DNA from: Curtobacterium sp. MCJR17_055
GTDB taxonomy: Bacteria; Actinomycetota; Actinomycetes; Actinomycetales; Microbacteriaceae
Direction of reading: 5' to 3'
DNA: 64,000 nt
Assembly (NCBI RefSeq): GCF_003224335.1
Contig: NZ_QKLF01000001.1
Location: 806,001 to 870,000 of the forward strand
In this document: positions 8,822 through 17,624 of the stretch, piece by piece
How the letters are laid out: each line of letters begins with the position of its first letter
Position numbering within the stretch: position 1 is the first letter of the stretch
The notes under the pieces: generated by a model
Told to the model about the DNA's origin: nothing
Database searches by the model: none
The model's input: the letters and a program-made list of their open reading frames with translations, nothing else
Position numbers and translations under genes: made by a program

Positions 8822-9136
8822 ATGGCATGGGTCGTCCTGGTGCTGTCGGGCGTGCTCGAGGCCGTCTGGGCCACCGCACTCGGCGCGTCGAACGGGTTCA
8901 AGCGGGTGGTGCCGACGATCGTCTTCGTCGCCGGCATGGCCCTGAGCATGGTCGGGCTCGCGTTCGCCATGAAGGAGATCCCGGTCGGCACCGCCTACGC
9001 CGTCTGGGTCGGCATCGGGGCGTCACTGACCGTCCTCGTCGCGATCGCCCGTCGGCAGGAGGCCGCGTCCGTCGCCCGGATCGCGCTGGTCCTCGGCCTG
9101 GTCGCGTGCGTCGTCGGACTCAAGGTCGTGAGCTGA
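8822..9136 (+). CDS. SMR family multidrug efflux subunit 1
   Basis: 104 aa, four transmembrane helices, the standard small multidrug resistance size. Glu13 in SGVLEAVWATAL corresponds to the membrane glutamate of EmrE that carries protons and drug. ATG 8822 is preceded by GGAGGA at 8812-8817. The stop overlaps the start of the second SMR gene (TGATG), so the two probably form a heterodimer like EbrAB/YkkCD. Confidence 0.92.
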   Translation: MAWVVLVLSGVLEAVWATALGASNGFKRVVPTIVFVAGMALSMVGLAFAMKEIPVGTAYAVWVGIGASLTVLVAIARRQEAASVARIALVLGLVACVVGLKVVS

Positions 9137-9522
9137 TGGCCTGGGTCGTCCTGTTCGTCAGCGCCGCGTTCGAGACCGTCTGGGCCACCGCCCTCGGCGA
9201 GAGCGACGGGTTCACCCGGCTCGGCCCGACGCTCGTCTTCGCGGTCACGATCGTCCTGAGCCTGGGTGCCTTCGGGTACGTGCTCCGGCACATCCCGATC
9301 AGCACCGCCTACGCGGTGTGGACCGGCACCGGCGCGGCCCTCACCGTCCTGTGGGGCATGGCGACCGGCGCCGAACCGGTCACCGTCCTGCGCGTGGTCT
9401 TCATCGCGGGCATCGTCGGCTGCGTCGTGGGCCTCAAGCTCGTGCCCGCGCGTCCGGCCCCGCCGCGCGGCCCGGCTCGGCGGACACCGCGGCTCGCGCG
9501 GGCCGCGGACACCACCCGCTGA
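9136..9522 (+). CDS. SMR family multidrug efflux subunit 2
   Basis: 128 aa: an SMR domain of about 105 residues (Glu13 in AAFETVWATALGES; GTGAALTVLWGMATGAEP) plus a basic, proline-rich 20-residue C-terminal tail that typical members lack. The start overlaps the stop of subunit 1 by one base. Paired SMR genes with unequal tails usually act together. The locus is closed by the hairpin at 9561. Confidence 0.92.
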   Translation: MAWVVLFVSAAFETVWATALGESDGFTRLGPTLVFAVTIVLSLGAFGYVLRHIPISTAYAVWTGTGAALTVLWGMATGAEPVTVLRVVFIAGIVGCVVGLKLVPARPAPPRGPARRTPRLARAADTTR

Positions 9523-9560
9523 GCCGCGGCAGGGCCGTGGCGCCGCCCGCGCGAGCACAC

Positions 9561-9608
9561 GACGGACGGGAGGCCCGGTGCCAGCTGGCACCGGGCCTCC
9601 CGGCCGTC
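9561..9608. terminator. Bidirectional GGGAGGCCCG hairpin terminator
   Basis: Long inverted repeat, GGGAGGCCCGGTGCC-AGCT-GGCACCGGGCCTCCC, flanked by GACGG/CCGTC. It separates the convergent SMR and LLM oxidoreductase genes. Confidence 0.75.
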
Positions 9609-9626
9609 AGGTAGCCCTCGGACCGA

Positions 9627-10766
9627 TCAGACCGAGGCGCCGGTCCACTCGTCGAGCGCTGCGACGTGATCGGCACCGGCGGTTCCCGCCGCCTGGGCGG
9701 CCGCCACCCGCTCGAGGTGCGTCGGCGGGTTCGCCGGCACGTGCTCGGGGCGGTCGGCCTCGTTGATGCGGCGGAGCTCCGGGACGATGTCCTCGGCCAG
9801 GATGTCGATCTGCTCGAGCACCGTCTTGAGCGGCAGGCCCGCGTGGTCGATCAGGAAGAGCTGGCGCTGGTAGTGCCCGACGTGGTCCTTCATGGTCGCG
9901 TACCGATCGATGACCTGCTGCGGCGAGCCGACGGTGAGCGGCGTCTGCGCGGTGAAGTCCTCCATCGAGGGGCCGTGGCCGTACACCGGGGCGTTGTCGA
10001 AGTAGGGACGGAACTCGTCCCAGGCGTCCTGCGAGTTCTTCCGGGCGAAGAACTGCCCGCCGAGGCCGACGATCGCCTGGTCCGCGCGCCCGTGTCCGTG
10101 GTGCTCGTAGCGCTGGCGGTACAGCCCGACCATCTGCTCGGTGTGCTGGATGGGCCAGAAGATGTTGTTGTGGAAGAAGCCGTCGCCGTAGTAGGCGGCC
10201 TGCTCGGCGATCTCCGGGGTGCGGATCGACCCGTGCCAGACGAAGGGCGCCACGCCGTCGAGCGGACGCGGCGTCGAGGTGAAGCCCTGCAGCGGTGTGC
10301 GGAACTGCCCCTGCCAGTCGACGACCTCGTTCTCCCAGAGCTGGCGGATGAGCGCGTAGTTCTCGACCGCCAGGTTCAGCCCCTGCCGGATGTCCTTGCC
10401 GAACCAGGGGTAGACGGGGCCGGTGTTGCCGCGGCCCATCATGAGGTCCATGCGGCCGTCGGAGATGACCTGGAGCATCGCGTACTCCTCGGCGATCCGC
10501 ACCGGGTCGTTCGTCGTCACGAGCGTGGTCGACGTCGAGAGGGTGATGTCCTTCGTGACGCCGGCGAGGTAGCCGAGCATCGTCGTGGGGCTCGACGCGA
10601 CGAACGGCGGGTTGTGGTGCTCGCCGGTCGCGAAGACGTCGAGACCGGCCTGGTCCGCGTGCTGCGCGATGGTCAGGATGTCCCGGACGCGCTGGGTGTC
10701 GTCCGGCGTGGTTCCCGTGGTGGGGTCGGTCGTGACGTCACTGACCGTGAAGATCCCGAACTGCAT
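9627..10766 (-). CDS. LLM class flavin-dependent oxidoreductase
   Basis: 379 aa luciferase-like monooxygenase fold: MQFGIFTVSDV start, HADQAGLDVFATGEHHNPPF, then ISDGRMDLMMGRGNTGPVYPWF and the late QVIDRYATMKDHVGHYQRQLFLIDHAGLP. These proteins use F420 or FMN to oxidise small substrates. The fused tail after residue 350 is Ala-rich. ATG 10766 has GGAGG 8 nt upstream. No neighbour suggests a substrate. Confidence 0.88.
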   Translation of the reverse strand: MQFGIFTVSDVTTDPTTGTTPDDTQRVRDILTIAQHADQAGLDVFATGEHHNPPFVASSPTTMLGYLAGVTKDITLSTSTTLVTTNDPVRIAEEYAMLQVISDGRMDLMMGRGNTGPVYPWFGKDIRQGLNLAVENYALIRQLWENEVVDWQGQFRTPLQGFTSTPRPLDGVAPFVWHGSIRTPEIAEQAAYYGDGFFHNNIFWPIQHTEQMVGLYRQRYEHHGHGRADQAIVGLGGQFFARKNSQDAWDEFRPYFDNAPVYGHGPSMEDFTAQTPLTVGSPQQVIDRYATMKDHVGHYQRQLFLIDHAGLPLKTVLEQIDILAEDIVPELRRINEADRPEHVPANPPTHLERVAAAQAAGTAGADHVAALDEWTGASV

Positions 10767-10853
10767 GATGCGCCGCCTCCGTCGTGTGCTGGCTTCCGTG
10801 CCGTTCTATGCGTTTGCATCGAACTGACGGGTACAACGTAGCGCACGTCACGG

Positions 10854-10902
10854 CATTCCCGCCAGGCGCGGGCGGGCATCCCCGCCAGGCGCGGGCGGCG
10901 AC
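10854..10902. repeat. Short direct repeat upstream of the LLM gene
   Basis: Two near-identical about 21-bp copies (core CCCGCCAGGCGCGGGCGG) in tandem between the LLM and PAP2 genes. Each copy contains a small inverted repeat. Confidence 0.7.
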
Positions 10903-10923
10903 GGCCAGGAGGCACCGGTCGCT

Positions 10924-11835
10924 TCAGACGTGGACGGCCGGTCCGTCCGGACGGGTCGTGCGCGGCACGGTGTGCATCCCGTCCGCCAGCCACACCGCGG
11001 TGATGACGGCGAGGACGCCCGCCGACGAGGCCATGCGCCCGGCGAGGAGCATCGCCCCGTGGTCGCCACCGGTCGTCCCCACGAGCAGGGCGACCACCCC
11101 GACGAGGACCGTCGCGGCGACCGCGAGCAGCAGCACGACCGTGACGACCCGGCGCGGGCCGCGATGCCCGTCACGGTCCCCCCGCGTGCCCCGGTCGACG
11201 GCCGGCCCGACCGCCCGGACGAGACCGAGCCAGAACAGGGCGACCGCACACGCACCGATGATGTCGCTCACCCGGTGCCAGCCGTACACCACCGTCTGGT
11301 TCGCCACGAAGACGGCGTACACCGCTCCGACGACCAGGACCACCGGACGGAGACGTCGCGGCGTCACCATGAGCACGGCGAAGAGCGCGGCGAGGGCGAT
11401 GGTCGCGTGCCCGGACGGGAACGAGTTGGGCGTCGGTGACTGGGCGATCTCCGGGCGCTCGGCGATACGCTTGAGCAACGTCGAGGTGGCCGCGGACGCG
11501 AGCACCACGAAGCCCGCTCCGAGCCCCACGGCGAGCCGCCTGCGTGCGAACGCGACGGCGGCGATCACGACGACCAACAGCAGGATCACCGGGACCGAGA
11601 TGACGTTGAGGGCGGTGTCCGACCCGAACAGGTCGGACTCGCGGACACCGCCGAGTGCGGCGTCCTCGATCCGCTGCCCCGTCGGCGTCAACACCGCGAC
11701 CGCGTAGACGGAAGGCACGATCACGAACCCCAGAGCCGCGAGCAGCGCCCACCGGAACCTCCGGGACACGCTCGGTCCACGTCCGTCGTCGCGGGACTCC
11801 GGCGCGGTGCGCTCGGGGGTCCGGATCACGGGCAT
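10924..11835 (-). CDS. PAP2 family phosphatase
   Basis: 303 aa integral membrane protein with about six helices. The three acid phosphatase signatures are present: KRIAERP, NSFPSGHATIALA and YGWHRVSDIIGA, in the spacing usual for lipid phosphatases such as undecaprenyl or phosphatidic acid phosphatases. The start could be ATG 11835 (used; AGGAGG lies only 3 nt before it) or ATG 11853. The reading frame stays open much further upstream, but that part covers the divergent neighbour's leader and is not protein-like. Confidence 0.85.
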   Translation of the reverse strand: MPVIRTPERTAPESRDDGRGPSVSRRFRWALLAALGFVIVPSVYAVAVLTPTGQRIEDAALGGVRESDLFGSDTALNVISVPVILLLVVVIAAVAFARRRLAVGLGAGFVVLASAATSTLLKRIAERPEIAQSPTPNSFPSGHATIALAALFAVLMVTPRRLRPVVLVVGAVYAVFVANQTVVYGWHRVSDIIGACAVALFWLGLVRAVGPAVDRGTRGDRDGHRGPRRVVTVVLLLAVAATVLVGVVALLVGTTGGDHGAMLLAGRMASSAGVLAVITAVWLADGMHTVPRTTRPDGPAVHV

Positions 11836-12082
11836 CGTCCTCCTCGGAGTCATCGTCGTCGGTCTCGTCGTCCGCCTGCTGGGCGGGAAGCGATTCGGTC
11901 GGTCGGGGTCCGACACGATACCGTTGCAGCGCCCGTCGGGAGCTGGGAGCGCCGGCCTCCGGAGCGGGGCCACGGCCCTCCTGCGACAGGTGTCCGGACA
12001 GCATGCCTCCGGACAGCGTGACACAGGTCGCGGTGGCGGGCAGCCGTACAGCGCGATCGTCGCGCAGGAAGAGGAGACCGAA

Positions 12083-12529
12083 GTGGCCATCAAGGAACCG
12101 GGCATCACCGCCTCGCCGAACCGTGCACTGGCGATGACCGCCGGCACGTTGTTCGCGATCTGGGGCTTCCTGGGCTTCTTCTTCGCCCAGGACAACGGTG
12201 GACAGTTCTTCAGCCGCGAGGGCGGGTTCCTCTGGAACTCCTTCATGCTGAACCCCGCGCTGTGCGCGATCTGGGCACTCCTGGCCGCCGCGTTCTTCAT
12301 CGTGGGCCTCGGCAACACGATCGGGTCCCGTGCGGTGAACCTGGTCATCGGTGTCGTGCTGCTCGTGCTCGCCGTCTACGGCTTCGTGTTCTCGGCCACC
12401 TCGGCGAACGTCCTCGCGCTGAACACGACGGACAACGTCTTCCACGCGATCGTCGGCGTCGTCCTGGTCCTCACCGCACTGGGTGCCGACAAGGAGAACC
12501 TCCGCGCGCTGCGTGCGGCCCGCGCCTGA
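12083..12529 (+). CDS. DUF4383 domain membrane protein
   Basis: 148 aa with four transmembrane helices (about 12-31, 52-73, 78-97, 115-134), matching the size and layout of actinobacterial DUF4383 proteins (NRALAMTAGTLFAIWGFLGF; NTTDNVFHAIVGVVLVLTALGA). GTG 12083 follows a GGAAGAGGAG ribosome site. An in-frame extension to 11807 exists but would overlap the PAP2 start. Function unknown. Confidence 0.85.
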   Translation: MAIKEPGITASPNRALAMTAGTLFAIWGFLGFFFAQDNGGQFFSREGGFLWNSFMLNPALCAIWALLAAAFFIVGLGNTIGSRAVNLVIGVVLLVLAVYGFVFSATSANVLALNTTDNVFHAIVGVVLVLTALGADKENLRALRAARA

Positions 12530-12541
12530 CCCGCACCTCCA

Positions 12542-12582
12542 CGACGACGCCCGTCTGCCGATCAGGCAGGCGGGCGTCGTCG
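12542..12582. terminator. Bidirectional hairpin terminator
   Basis: CGACGACGCCCG and CTGCC arms pair with GGCAG and CGGGCGTCGTCG around a 5-nt loop, between convergent genes (stops at 12529 and 12584). Confidence 0.75.
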
Positions 12583-12583
12583 T

Positions 12584-13906
12584 TCAGGAGGCGTCGGACT
12601 CCGGCGTCCCGGCGGGCTTCGGCGCCTCGAGCTGGGTCGCGACGACGCGGGGTGACTCGGACATGAACCGCCGCACGTCCAGGTCGACGATGATGTCCGC
12701 CGGGCGGAGGGGGCGCGTCAGGTACAGCCCGTCGAGTGACGTCAACCGCGACAGCGCCACGTAGGTCTGGCCCGCGCTGAACACCCGGTTGCCGAGGTCC
12801 ACCACCGCACGGTCGTACGTGCTGCCCTGCGACTTGTGGATCGTGACCGCCCAGGCGAGTCGGAGGGGGAACTGCTGGAACTCCCCCACGGTGTCCTTCT
12901 TCAGTTCCTTCTTGTCCGGGTCGTAGGAGTACTTGAACTTCTCCCACACCGAGGGCTGCACCTCGAAGTCCTCGCCGTCGACGCTGACCCAGACCGTGTC
13001 CCGGATGCTCCGCACGATCCCGAGCGTGCCGTTCACCCAGCGCTGGTCCGGGTCGTTCCGGAGGAACATGACGTGCGCGCCCGGTTTGAGTTCGAGCGCT
13101 TCGTCCGCGGGGAAGTTCCGCCCGCCGAAGTCGCCGTTGACGTCGGCCCTGGCGGTCTTCAGCTTGCCGGGCAGCCGTTCGAGGGCGGCCTTGTTGATCC
13201 GCGCCACGGTGTCGTTCCGCGTGGCGAGGGTGATGGCGTCGTCCGGGGCCGGACGGGCGCCGGCGGCGTTGAGCTGCCCCGCGACGTCGGCGGTGACGCG
13301 GCCGTGGCGGACGGCCGTGAGCATGGCGGCGAAGGCGTCGTCGCGCTGGCGGTGCACCGTCGCGAGCTCGATGATGTGCAGTTCGGCCTCGAGCCACACC
13401 TTCGCGTCGAAGAACCACATCGACCGGTAGTGGTCGGTGAAGTAGGCACGCTCGTCGCCGTCGCCGGGCACCGGCGGCAGCTGGTACGGGTCGCCGAACA
13501 TGACGACCTGCACGCCGCCGAACGCCTCGGACTGGCGTCCGCGGGCCTTGCGCAACGACCGGTCCATGGCGTCGAGCAGGTCCGCGTTCACCATCGAGAC
13601 CTCGTCGATGACCAGGGTGTCGATGGTGTTGAGGAGCTTCCGGGTGTCGGGCCCCTGCCGCAGCTCGGCGTCGGCGATCAGGCCGATCGGCAGGCGGAAC
13701 AGCGAGTGGATGGTCTGTCCGCCGACGTTCAGCGCAGCGACCCCGGTGGGCGCGCAGATCACGACCTGCTTCTCGGTGTTCCACGACAGGTGGTTGAGCA
13801 GCGTCGACTTGCCGGTGCCGGCGCGGCCGGTGATGAAGACGTGGTCGCGGGTCGACTCGATGTACTCGAAGACGGCGCGCTGCTCCGCGGAGAGTTCGAC
13901 GCTCAC
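12584..13906 (-). CDS. PIF1-like ATP-dependent DNA helicase
   Basis: 440 aa superfamily 1B helicase. Walker A is TGRAGTGKST (Lys33), Walker B DTLVIDEVSM, then GGVQVVMFGDPYQLPPV (motif III) and the late WAVTIHKSQGSTYDRAVVDL...YVALSRLTS (motifs V-VI). This is the PIF1/RecD2-like core without a clear extra domain. GTG 13906 overlaps the stop of the CopD-CtaG gene by GTGA, so it is translated from that message. Why a helicase is coupled to a copper protein is unclear. The very long in-frame upstream extension is a shadow of that gene. Confidence 0.88.
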   Translation of the reverse strand: MSVELSAEQRAVFEYIESTRDHVFITGRAGTGKSTLLNHLSWNTEKQVVICAPTGVAALNVGGQTIHSLFRLPIGLIADAELRQGPDTRKLLNTIDTLVIDEVSMVNADLLDAMDRSLRKARGRQSEAFGGVQVVMFGDPYQLPPVPGDGDERAYFTDHYRSMWFFDAKVWLEAELHIIELATVHRQRDDAFAAMLTAVRHGRVTADVAGQLNAAGARPAPDDAITLATRNDTVARINKAALERLPGKLKTARADVNGDFGGRNFPADEALELKPGAHVMFLRNDPDQRWVNGTLGIVRSIRDTVWVSVDGEDFEVQPSVWEKFKYSYDPDKKELKKDTVGEFQQFPLRLAWAVTIHKSQGSTYDRAVVDLGNRVFSAGQTYVALSRLTSLDGLYLTRPLRPADIIVDLDVRRFMSESPRVVATQLEAPKPAGTPESDAS

Positions 13907-15867
13907 GGTGCGCTCGACCCGCTCGGGATGGGTGCCACGGCCGGGAGGCCCGTGTCCGGTCCCGCCAGGGCGTCCCCGCCGGTCTGCTGCGTGCGGCGGA
14001 GGCGCACGAGTCCGACCACCACCACGGCCACCACCACGAGCACCCCGGCGAGGATGAGGACGACACCGCCCCGCGCCTGGTCGACGAGCGGGTCCGGTCC
14101 CCAGGTCCGGCCCATCGCTCCGAACCAGGACGCCTGCAGCAGCCCGAGCGGCCCCTGCATGGCGATCCCGAGCGACACCGTGCCCGCGGCGACCACGACG
14201 GCTCCGGCGCCGCGCACCAGGAACGCCGCGGTCGACGGACGGCGGGCACCGATGGCGACCGGCGTGAGGAGCGTGGGCAGCGCGAGGAGGCCGACGACCA
14301 GGAACACGAGGTCCACGACGGTGCGGCCCGTCGCGTCGCTGACGGACCAGCGGAGCACGTCGGTGGCGTAGAGGCCCCACCAGATGCCGGCGAGCAGCAC
14401 GAACGCCGGGAACGGCTGGACGAGGTAGCGGACGACGGCGTTGTCGACGAGGACGGTGGTCCACTCGCGGACGCCGGCGCTGTCGTCCTCCCGCGGCAGC
14501 ACGGCCGCACGGATGAGCTGGACGGGCGCTGCCGCCCAGACGAGCGCGGGCACGACGAGGCCGAGCAGCACGTGGGCGCCGATGTTCGCGGAGACCAGGA
14601 AGCGGTCGTAGGTGTGGAGCGCACCCGACGTCGCGACGACGAGTGCCACGATCGCGATGCCGGCGGCGACGGACCGGCGGACGGGCCAGGCGCGGCCCTG
14701 CCGGCGCAGGCGGACGACCCCGGCGGCGTACGCGGCGACGAGCAGCACCGCTGCCATGAGCCAGAAGAGGTCGACGTTCCCGTTCGTCAGCCACCCCCAC
14801 GTGCCGGGTGCGGCCGGGAGCGGGTCGTCGGTCAGGATCTCGGCCGGGGTCGGGTCGCTGGTCTTGCTCAGTGCGAGCTGCCCGGCCGGGGTCGCGGTCC
14901 GGCCGAGGGCGGCGGCGAACCCGGAGGCGATCCCCATCACGGCGAGCTCGACGACCACGAGCGTCCAGAACGGCCGGACGCGCGTCGGGCTGGTCGTGAG
15001 CGACGCGATCGCCCGGCGACGGTGCACCGCCCCGATGACCCCCATCGCGACGATGGCGCCCACCTTGACGAGCACCAGGACGCCGTACGGGCTGCCGAGT
15101 TCGTCGAACGCCCCGATCCGGATCTGGGCGGAGACGACACCCGAGACGGCGACGAGCACGAAGCACCCGAGGGCGACGCTGGAGTACCGGCCGACCACGG
15201 CGGCCAGGCGTGCGCCGGGCAGGACGTCGCGGACGAGCACGAGCATGACGAGTCCGCCGACCCAGAGCGCTGCCCCGACCAGGTGCAGGCCGAGCGCGGT
15301 GACCGCTGCGTCGTGGCTCGCGGTGCCGGCTGCGTGTCCCTGCTGCGTGAGCGGGACGAGGCCGATGAGCGAGACCGCCGTGGTGAGCGCGACCATCCCC
15401 CGGGACCGCACCGCGAAGCACAGCACCGTGACGACCGCCGCGACGAGCACGGTCGTCAGCCAGGCGAGCCCGAGGTCGGTGCCCGTGAGGAACACGCCCA
15501 TCGACTGCCCGAAGCCGGCGTCGAGGCTGACGGCCCCGCCCGCGACGCTGAGGTAGGTGAAGAAGGTGGTGACGGCCGCGGTGACGGTCCAGACACCGGC
15601 CGCCCCGGCGGCGACGTCGATCGCGCGGTCCCACTCCGGCGCGGTGCGGGACAGGCCGATCGTGGCGAGCGCGAGTCCGCCGATGGTCGCGGCTGCCGAG
15701 AGGTCGACCAGCATGCGCGCGAGCGGCAGTCCGAAGCGGACGACGGCGCCGGGGTCGGCGATGAGCGCGGCATCGGCTCCACCACCGACGACGAGCGCCA
15801 CGAGCAGGGACACGAACGCCACGAGCAACAGGACGCCGGGGCCGGCGATGCGCGCGATGCGGTTCAC
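13903..15867 (-). CDS. CopD / CtaG fusion: copper uptake and cytochrome c oxidase assembly protein
   Basis: 654 aa. The N-terminal half (about 1-310) is a CopD-like membrane domain (LHLVGAALWVGGLVMLVLVRDVLPGA). The C-terminal half (about 340-620) is a caa3 oxidase assembly CtaG domain (HTYDRFLVSANIGAHVLLG, PFPAFVLLAGIWWGLYATDVL). About 15 helices are predicted. The fusion is common in actinobacteria and links copper import to CuB delivery. It precedes and overlaps the helicase gene. Confidence 0.88.
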   Translation of the reverse strand: MNRIARIAGPGVLLLVAFVSLLVALVVGGGADAALIADPGAVVRFGLPLARMLVDLSAAATIGGLALATIGLSRTAPEWDRAIDVAAGAAGVWTVTAAVTTFFTYLSVAGGAVSLDAGFGQSMGVFLTGTDLGLAWLTTVLVAAVVTVLCFAVRSRGMVALTTAVSLIGLVPLTQQGHAAGTASHDAAVTALGLHLVGAALWVGGLVMLVLVRDVLPGARLAAVVGRYSSVALGCFVLVAVSGVVSAQIRIGAFDELGSPYGVLVLVKVGAIVAMGVIGAVHRRRAIASLTTSPTRVRPFWTLVVVELAVMGIASGFAAALGRTATPAGQLALSKTSDPTPAEILTDDPLPAAPGTWGWLTNGNVDLFWLMAAVLLVAAYAAGVVRLRRQGRAWPVRRSVAAGIAIVALVVATSGALHTYDRFLVSANIGAHVLLGLVVPALVWAAAPVQLIRAAVLPREDDSAGVREWTTVLVDNAVVRYLVQPFPAFVLLAGIWWGLYATDVLRWSVSDATGRTVVDLVFLVVGLLALPTLLTPVAIGARRPSTAAFLVRGAGAVVVAAGTVSLGIAMQGPLGLLQASWFGAMGRTWGPDPLVDQARGGVVLILAGVLVVVAVVVVGLVRLRRTQQTGGDALAGPDTGLPAVAPIPSGSSAP

Positions 15868-15929
15868 CCGTCAAGCCTAGGCGCTGCCCCGGGCACGGCG
15901 ACGACCACGGTCGGCACCCTGTGGGAACG

Positions 15930-15963
15930 ACGGAAGGGACGGCGCGGACGCCGTCCCTTCCGT
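15930..15963. terminator. Hairpin terminator of the HU gene
   Basis: ACGGAAGGGACGGC and GCCGTCCCTTCCGT pair around GCGGAC, 15 nt after the HU stop on the minus strand. Confidence 0.75.
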
Positions 15964-15978
15964 GGAGCTTGCGGGGTC

Positions 15979-16266
15979 TTACTTGACCGACGCCTTGAGC
16001 TTGCTGCCGGCGCTGACCTTGACCGAGTCGCTCGCGGCGATCTCGATGGCCTCACCCGTCTGCGGGTTGCGACCGGTGCGCGCGGCGCGGTGGGTCTTCT
16101 CGAAGGCGATCCAGCCCGGGATCGTGACCTTGGTGTCGTCCGCGACGGACTTGCCGACGACGGCGAAGAGCGCGTCGACGACGCCGTTGACGGTGGCCTG
16201 GCTCTGGCCGGACTCGGCGGCGACGGCAGCGACGAGCTCGGTGCGGTTCAGTGACTTGTCAGCCAT
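15979..16266 (-). CDS. hupB: HU family DNA-binding protein
   Basis: 95 aa, the classical short HU: MADKSLNRTELVAAVAAESG, VTIPGWIAFEKTHRAARTGRNPQTGEAI (DNA-binding arm with GRNPQTG) and a Lys-rich end. It lacks the long Lys/Ala tail of mycobacterial HupB. AGGAGG precedes the ATG. It bends DNA and compacts the nucleoid. It is monocistronic, with its own terminator. Confidence 0.95.
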   Translation of the reverse strand: MADKSLNRTELVAAVAAESGQSQATVNGVVDALFAVVGKSVADDTKVTIPGWIAFEKTHRAARTGRNPQTGEAIEIAASDSVKVSAGSKLKASVK

Positions 16267-16567
16267 TGGATGTCCTCCTCGGACTTCTTGCGTATGGGTC
16301 GGACGCGGACGCCCGGATGCCCGGGACGGTTGTCCCGTGCTGCAGGCCCGGCGGGCCGAGGGCCCGTGGAACCGGTGATGAACCTACCAGCCGGTCCCGG
16401 GGTTTCCCGTCGACTCGCCCGGTTTTCCGGGCCTGCCGAACAACGGGAGAGGCTGGTGGGGCCGATGTGACGACCGACGCGCCCTCCGGCGCGCTCGGTG
16501 GACGCCAGGCGGACGACGACGCCCCCACGACCTCGGGAGGTCGTGGGGGCGTCGGTGGTGCTGGTGC
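16267..16567. other. Intergenic region between HU and rpsN (301 nt)
   Basis: Holds the HU ribosome site (AGGAGG) and, on the minus strand, a TAGGTT -10-like box near 16386. There are two small stem-loops, GGGAC-GGTT-GTCCC (16323-16336) and GCCCGG-TTTT-CCGGGC (16427-16442), and the rpsN terminator at 16517. No coding signal was found. Confidence 0.6.
16517..16554. terminator. Terminator of the rpmB-rpmG-rpsN operon
   Basis: An 18-bp arm (CGACGCCCCCACGACCTC) pairs perfectly with GAGGTCGTGGGGGCGTCG around two bases, 13 nt beyond the rpsN stop. Confidence 0.85.
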
Positions 16568-16873
16568 TTACCAGGAGCTCTTCGTGATGCCCGGCAGTTC
16601 GCCACGGTGGGCCATGTCGCGGAAGCGGACACGGCTGATGCCGAACTCACCGAGGTGGCCACGGGGGCGGCCGTCGATGGCATCGCGGTTGCGGTAGCGG
16701 ACCGGCGACGCGTCGCGCGGCAGCTTCTGCAGGCCGACGCGGGCGGCCTCGCGGGACTCGTCGGTGCCGTTCGGGTCCACGAGGGCCTTCTTCAGCTCGA
16801 GGCGACGCTCGGCGTAGCGCTCGATGATGACGGCGCGCTGGTTGTTCTTCGCGATCTTGCTCTTCTTCGCCAT
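16568..16873 (-). CDS. rpsN: 30S ribosomal protein S14, zinc-free form
   Basis: 101 aa: [20 protein letters not shown] start and C-terminal [27 protein letters not shown]. This is the long, zinc-independent type: it lacks the CxxC pairs of the 61-aa zinc form. It is last in the rpmB-rpmG-rpsN operon, 3 nt after the rpmG stop. Confidence 0.96.
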   Translation of the reverse strand: MAKKSKIAKNNQRAVIIERYAERRLELKKALVDPNGTDESREAARVGLQKLPRDASPVRYRNRDAIDGRPRGHLGEFGISRVRFRDMAHRGELPGITKSSW

Positions 16874-16876
16874 GAC

Positions 16877-17047
16877 TCAGCGCTCCTCACGGAAGTCGAC
16901 GTGCTTGCGGATGACCGGGTCGTACTTCTTCAGCACGAGACGGTCGGGGTTGTTCCGGCGGTTCTTCTTCGTCACGTACGTGAACCCGGTACCCGCGGTG
17001 GAACGGAGCTTGATGATCGGACGGATGTCCTGACCGCGCTTCGCCAT
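16877..17047 (-). CDS. rpmG: 50S ribosomal protein L33, zinc-free form
   Basis: 56 aa: [20 protein letters not shown] start, then [20 protein letters not shown] and the end VDFREER. The four zinc cysteines of the C+ form are missing. The start ATG shares one base with the rpmB stop (TGATG), so it is translated with L28. Confidence 0.96.
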   Translation of the reverse strand: MAKRGQDIRPIIKLRSTAGTGFTYVTKKNRRNNPDRLVLKKYDPVIRKHVDFREER

Positions 17048-17283
17048 CAGATCTTCTCCCCACGGGCGAGGATGCCCGCCACGACGGACTCGATGCCACG
17101 AGCGTCGATCACCTTGATGCCCTTGGCGCTGACGTTGAGCGTCACGTTACGACGCAGCGACGGCACGTAGTAGGTCTTCTTCTGCACGTTCGGGTCGAAG
17201 CGACGCTTCGTCCGGCGGTGCGAGTGCGAGATGGCGTGTCCGAAGCCGGGAACGGCGCCGGTCACCTGGCACACTGCAGCCAT
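17047..17283 (-). CDS. rpmB: 50S ribosomal protein L28
   Basis: 78 aa: [20 protein letters not shown] then [20 protein letters not shown] and a C-terminal ILARGEKI. Only one cysteine is present, so there is no CxxC zinc site. AGGAGG lies 6 nt before ATG 17283. A perfect 20-bp palindrome lies 22-41 nt upstream of the start. First gene of the ribosomal operon. Confidence 0.96.
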   Translation of the reverse strand: MAAVCQVTGAVPGFGHAISHSHRRTKRRFDPNVQKKTYYVPSLRRNVTLNVSAKGIKVIDARGIESVVAGILARGEKI

Positions 17284-17624
17284 GGTTTCCTCCTGATGTT
17301 CACCGTGCAGCCGATCGGCTGCACCCAAGGTCACTTGCCTGGCGCGCACGCGCTGCACCACCGGAGGTGGCTGAGCGAGGGGGGTGTGCGCACCGCCCAG
17401 ACCGGCGGTCGGCCACCGTCGACCGCTGAACCTGGGGGTTCAGTCAGGCCTGGAGGCTCGGATCCGGTACCACGCGACCGCGGCGTTCGCGACGGTCGGA
17501 GGGCAGAACAACGGGTGCTCCGCGCAGGCGCGGAGAACCAGCCGCCCACGTTACGCGACCGCCGGGCGCGTCGCAAGCCGCGCCTCCCGTCCGTGCCCGC
17601 CGGGTCGCACCGGCGGCGGGTACC
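17284..17624. other. Leader/promoter region of the ribosomal operon (341 nt)
   Basis: No coding signal. It contains a 20-bp perfect palindrome (17305-17324), CTGAACC-TGGG-GGTTCAG (17426-17443) and CTCCGCGC-AG-GCGCGGAG (17518-17535). No Zur box resembling the one at 23010 is seen. The lipase-maturation-factor gene ends at 17625. Confidence 0.6.
17305..17324. promoter_or_regulatory. 20-bp perfect palindrome upstream of rpmB
   Basis: GTGCAGCCGATCGGCTGCAC reads the same on both strands. As DNA it could be an operator; as RNA it would make a 5' UTR hairpin ending 21 nt before the start codon. Confidence 0.6.

Noticed and set aside
12584..15874. A 1096-residue helicase frame running through the CopD-CtaG gene
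   Set aside because: Only the part after GTG 13906 has conserved motifs. The rest is Arg/Pro/Gly-rich shadow of the true membrane protein in another frame.
17284..17624. Zur box before the rpmB operon
   Set aside because: No sequence like TGATAACGATTGTCA is present; the palindromes there have a different, G+C-rich character.
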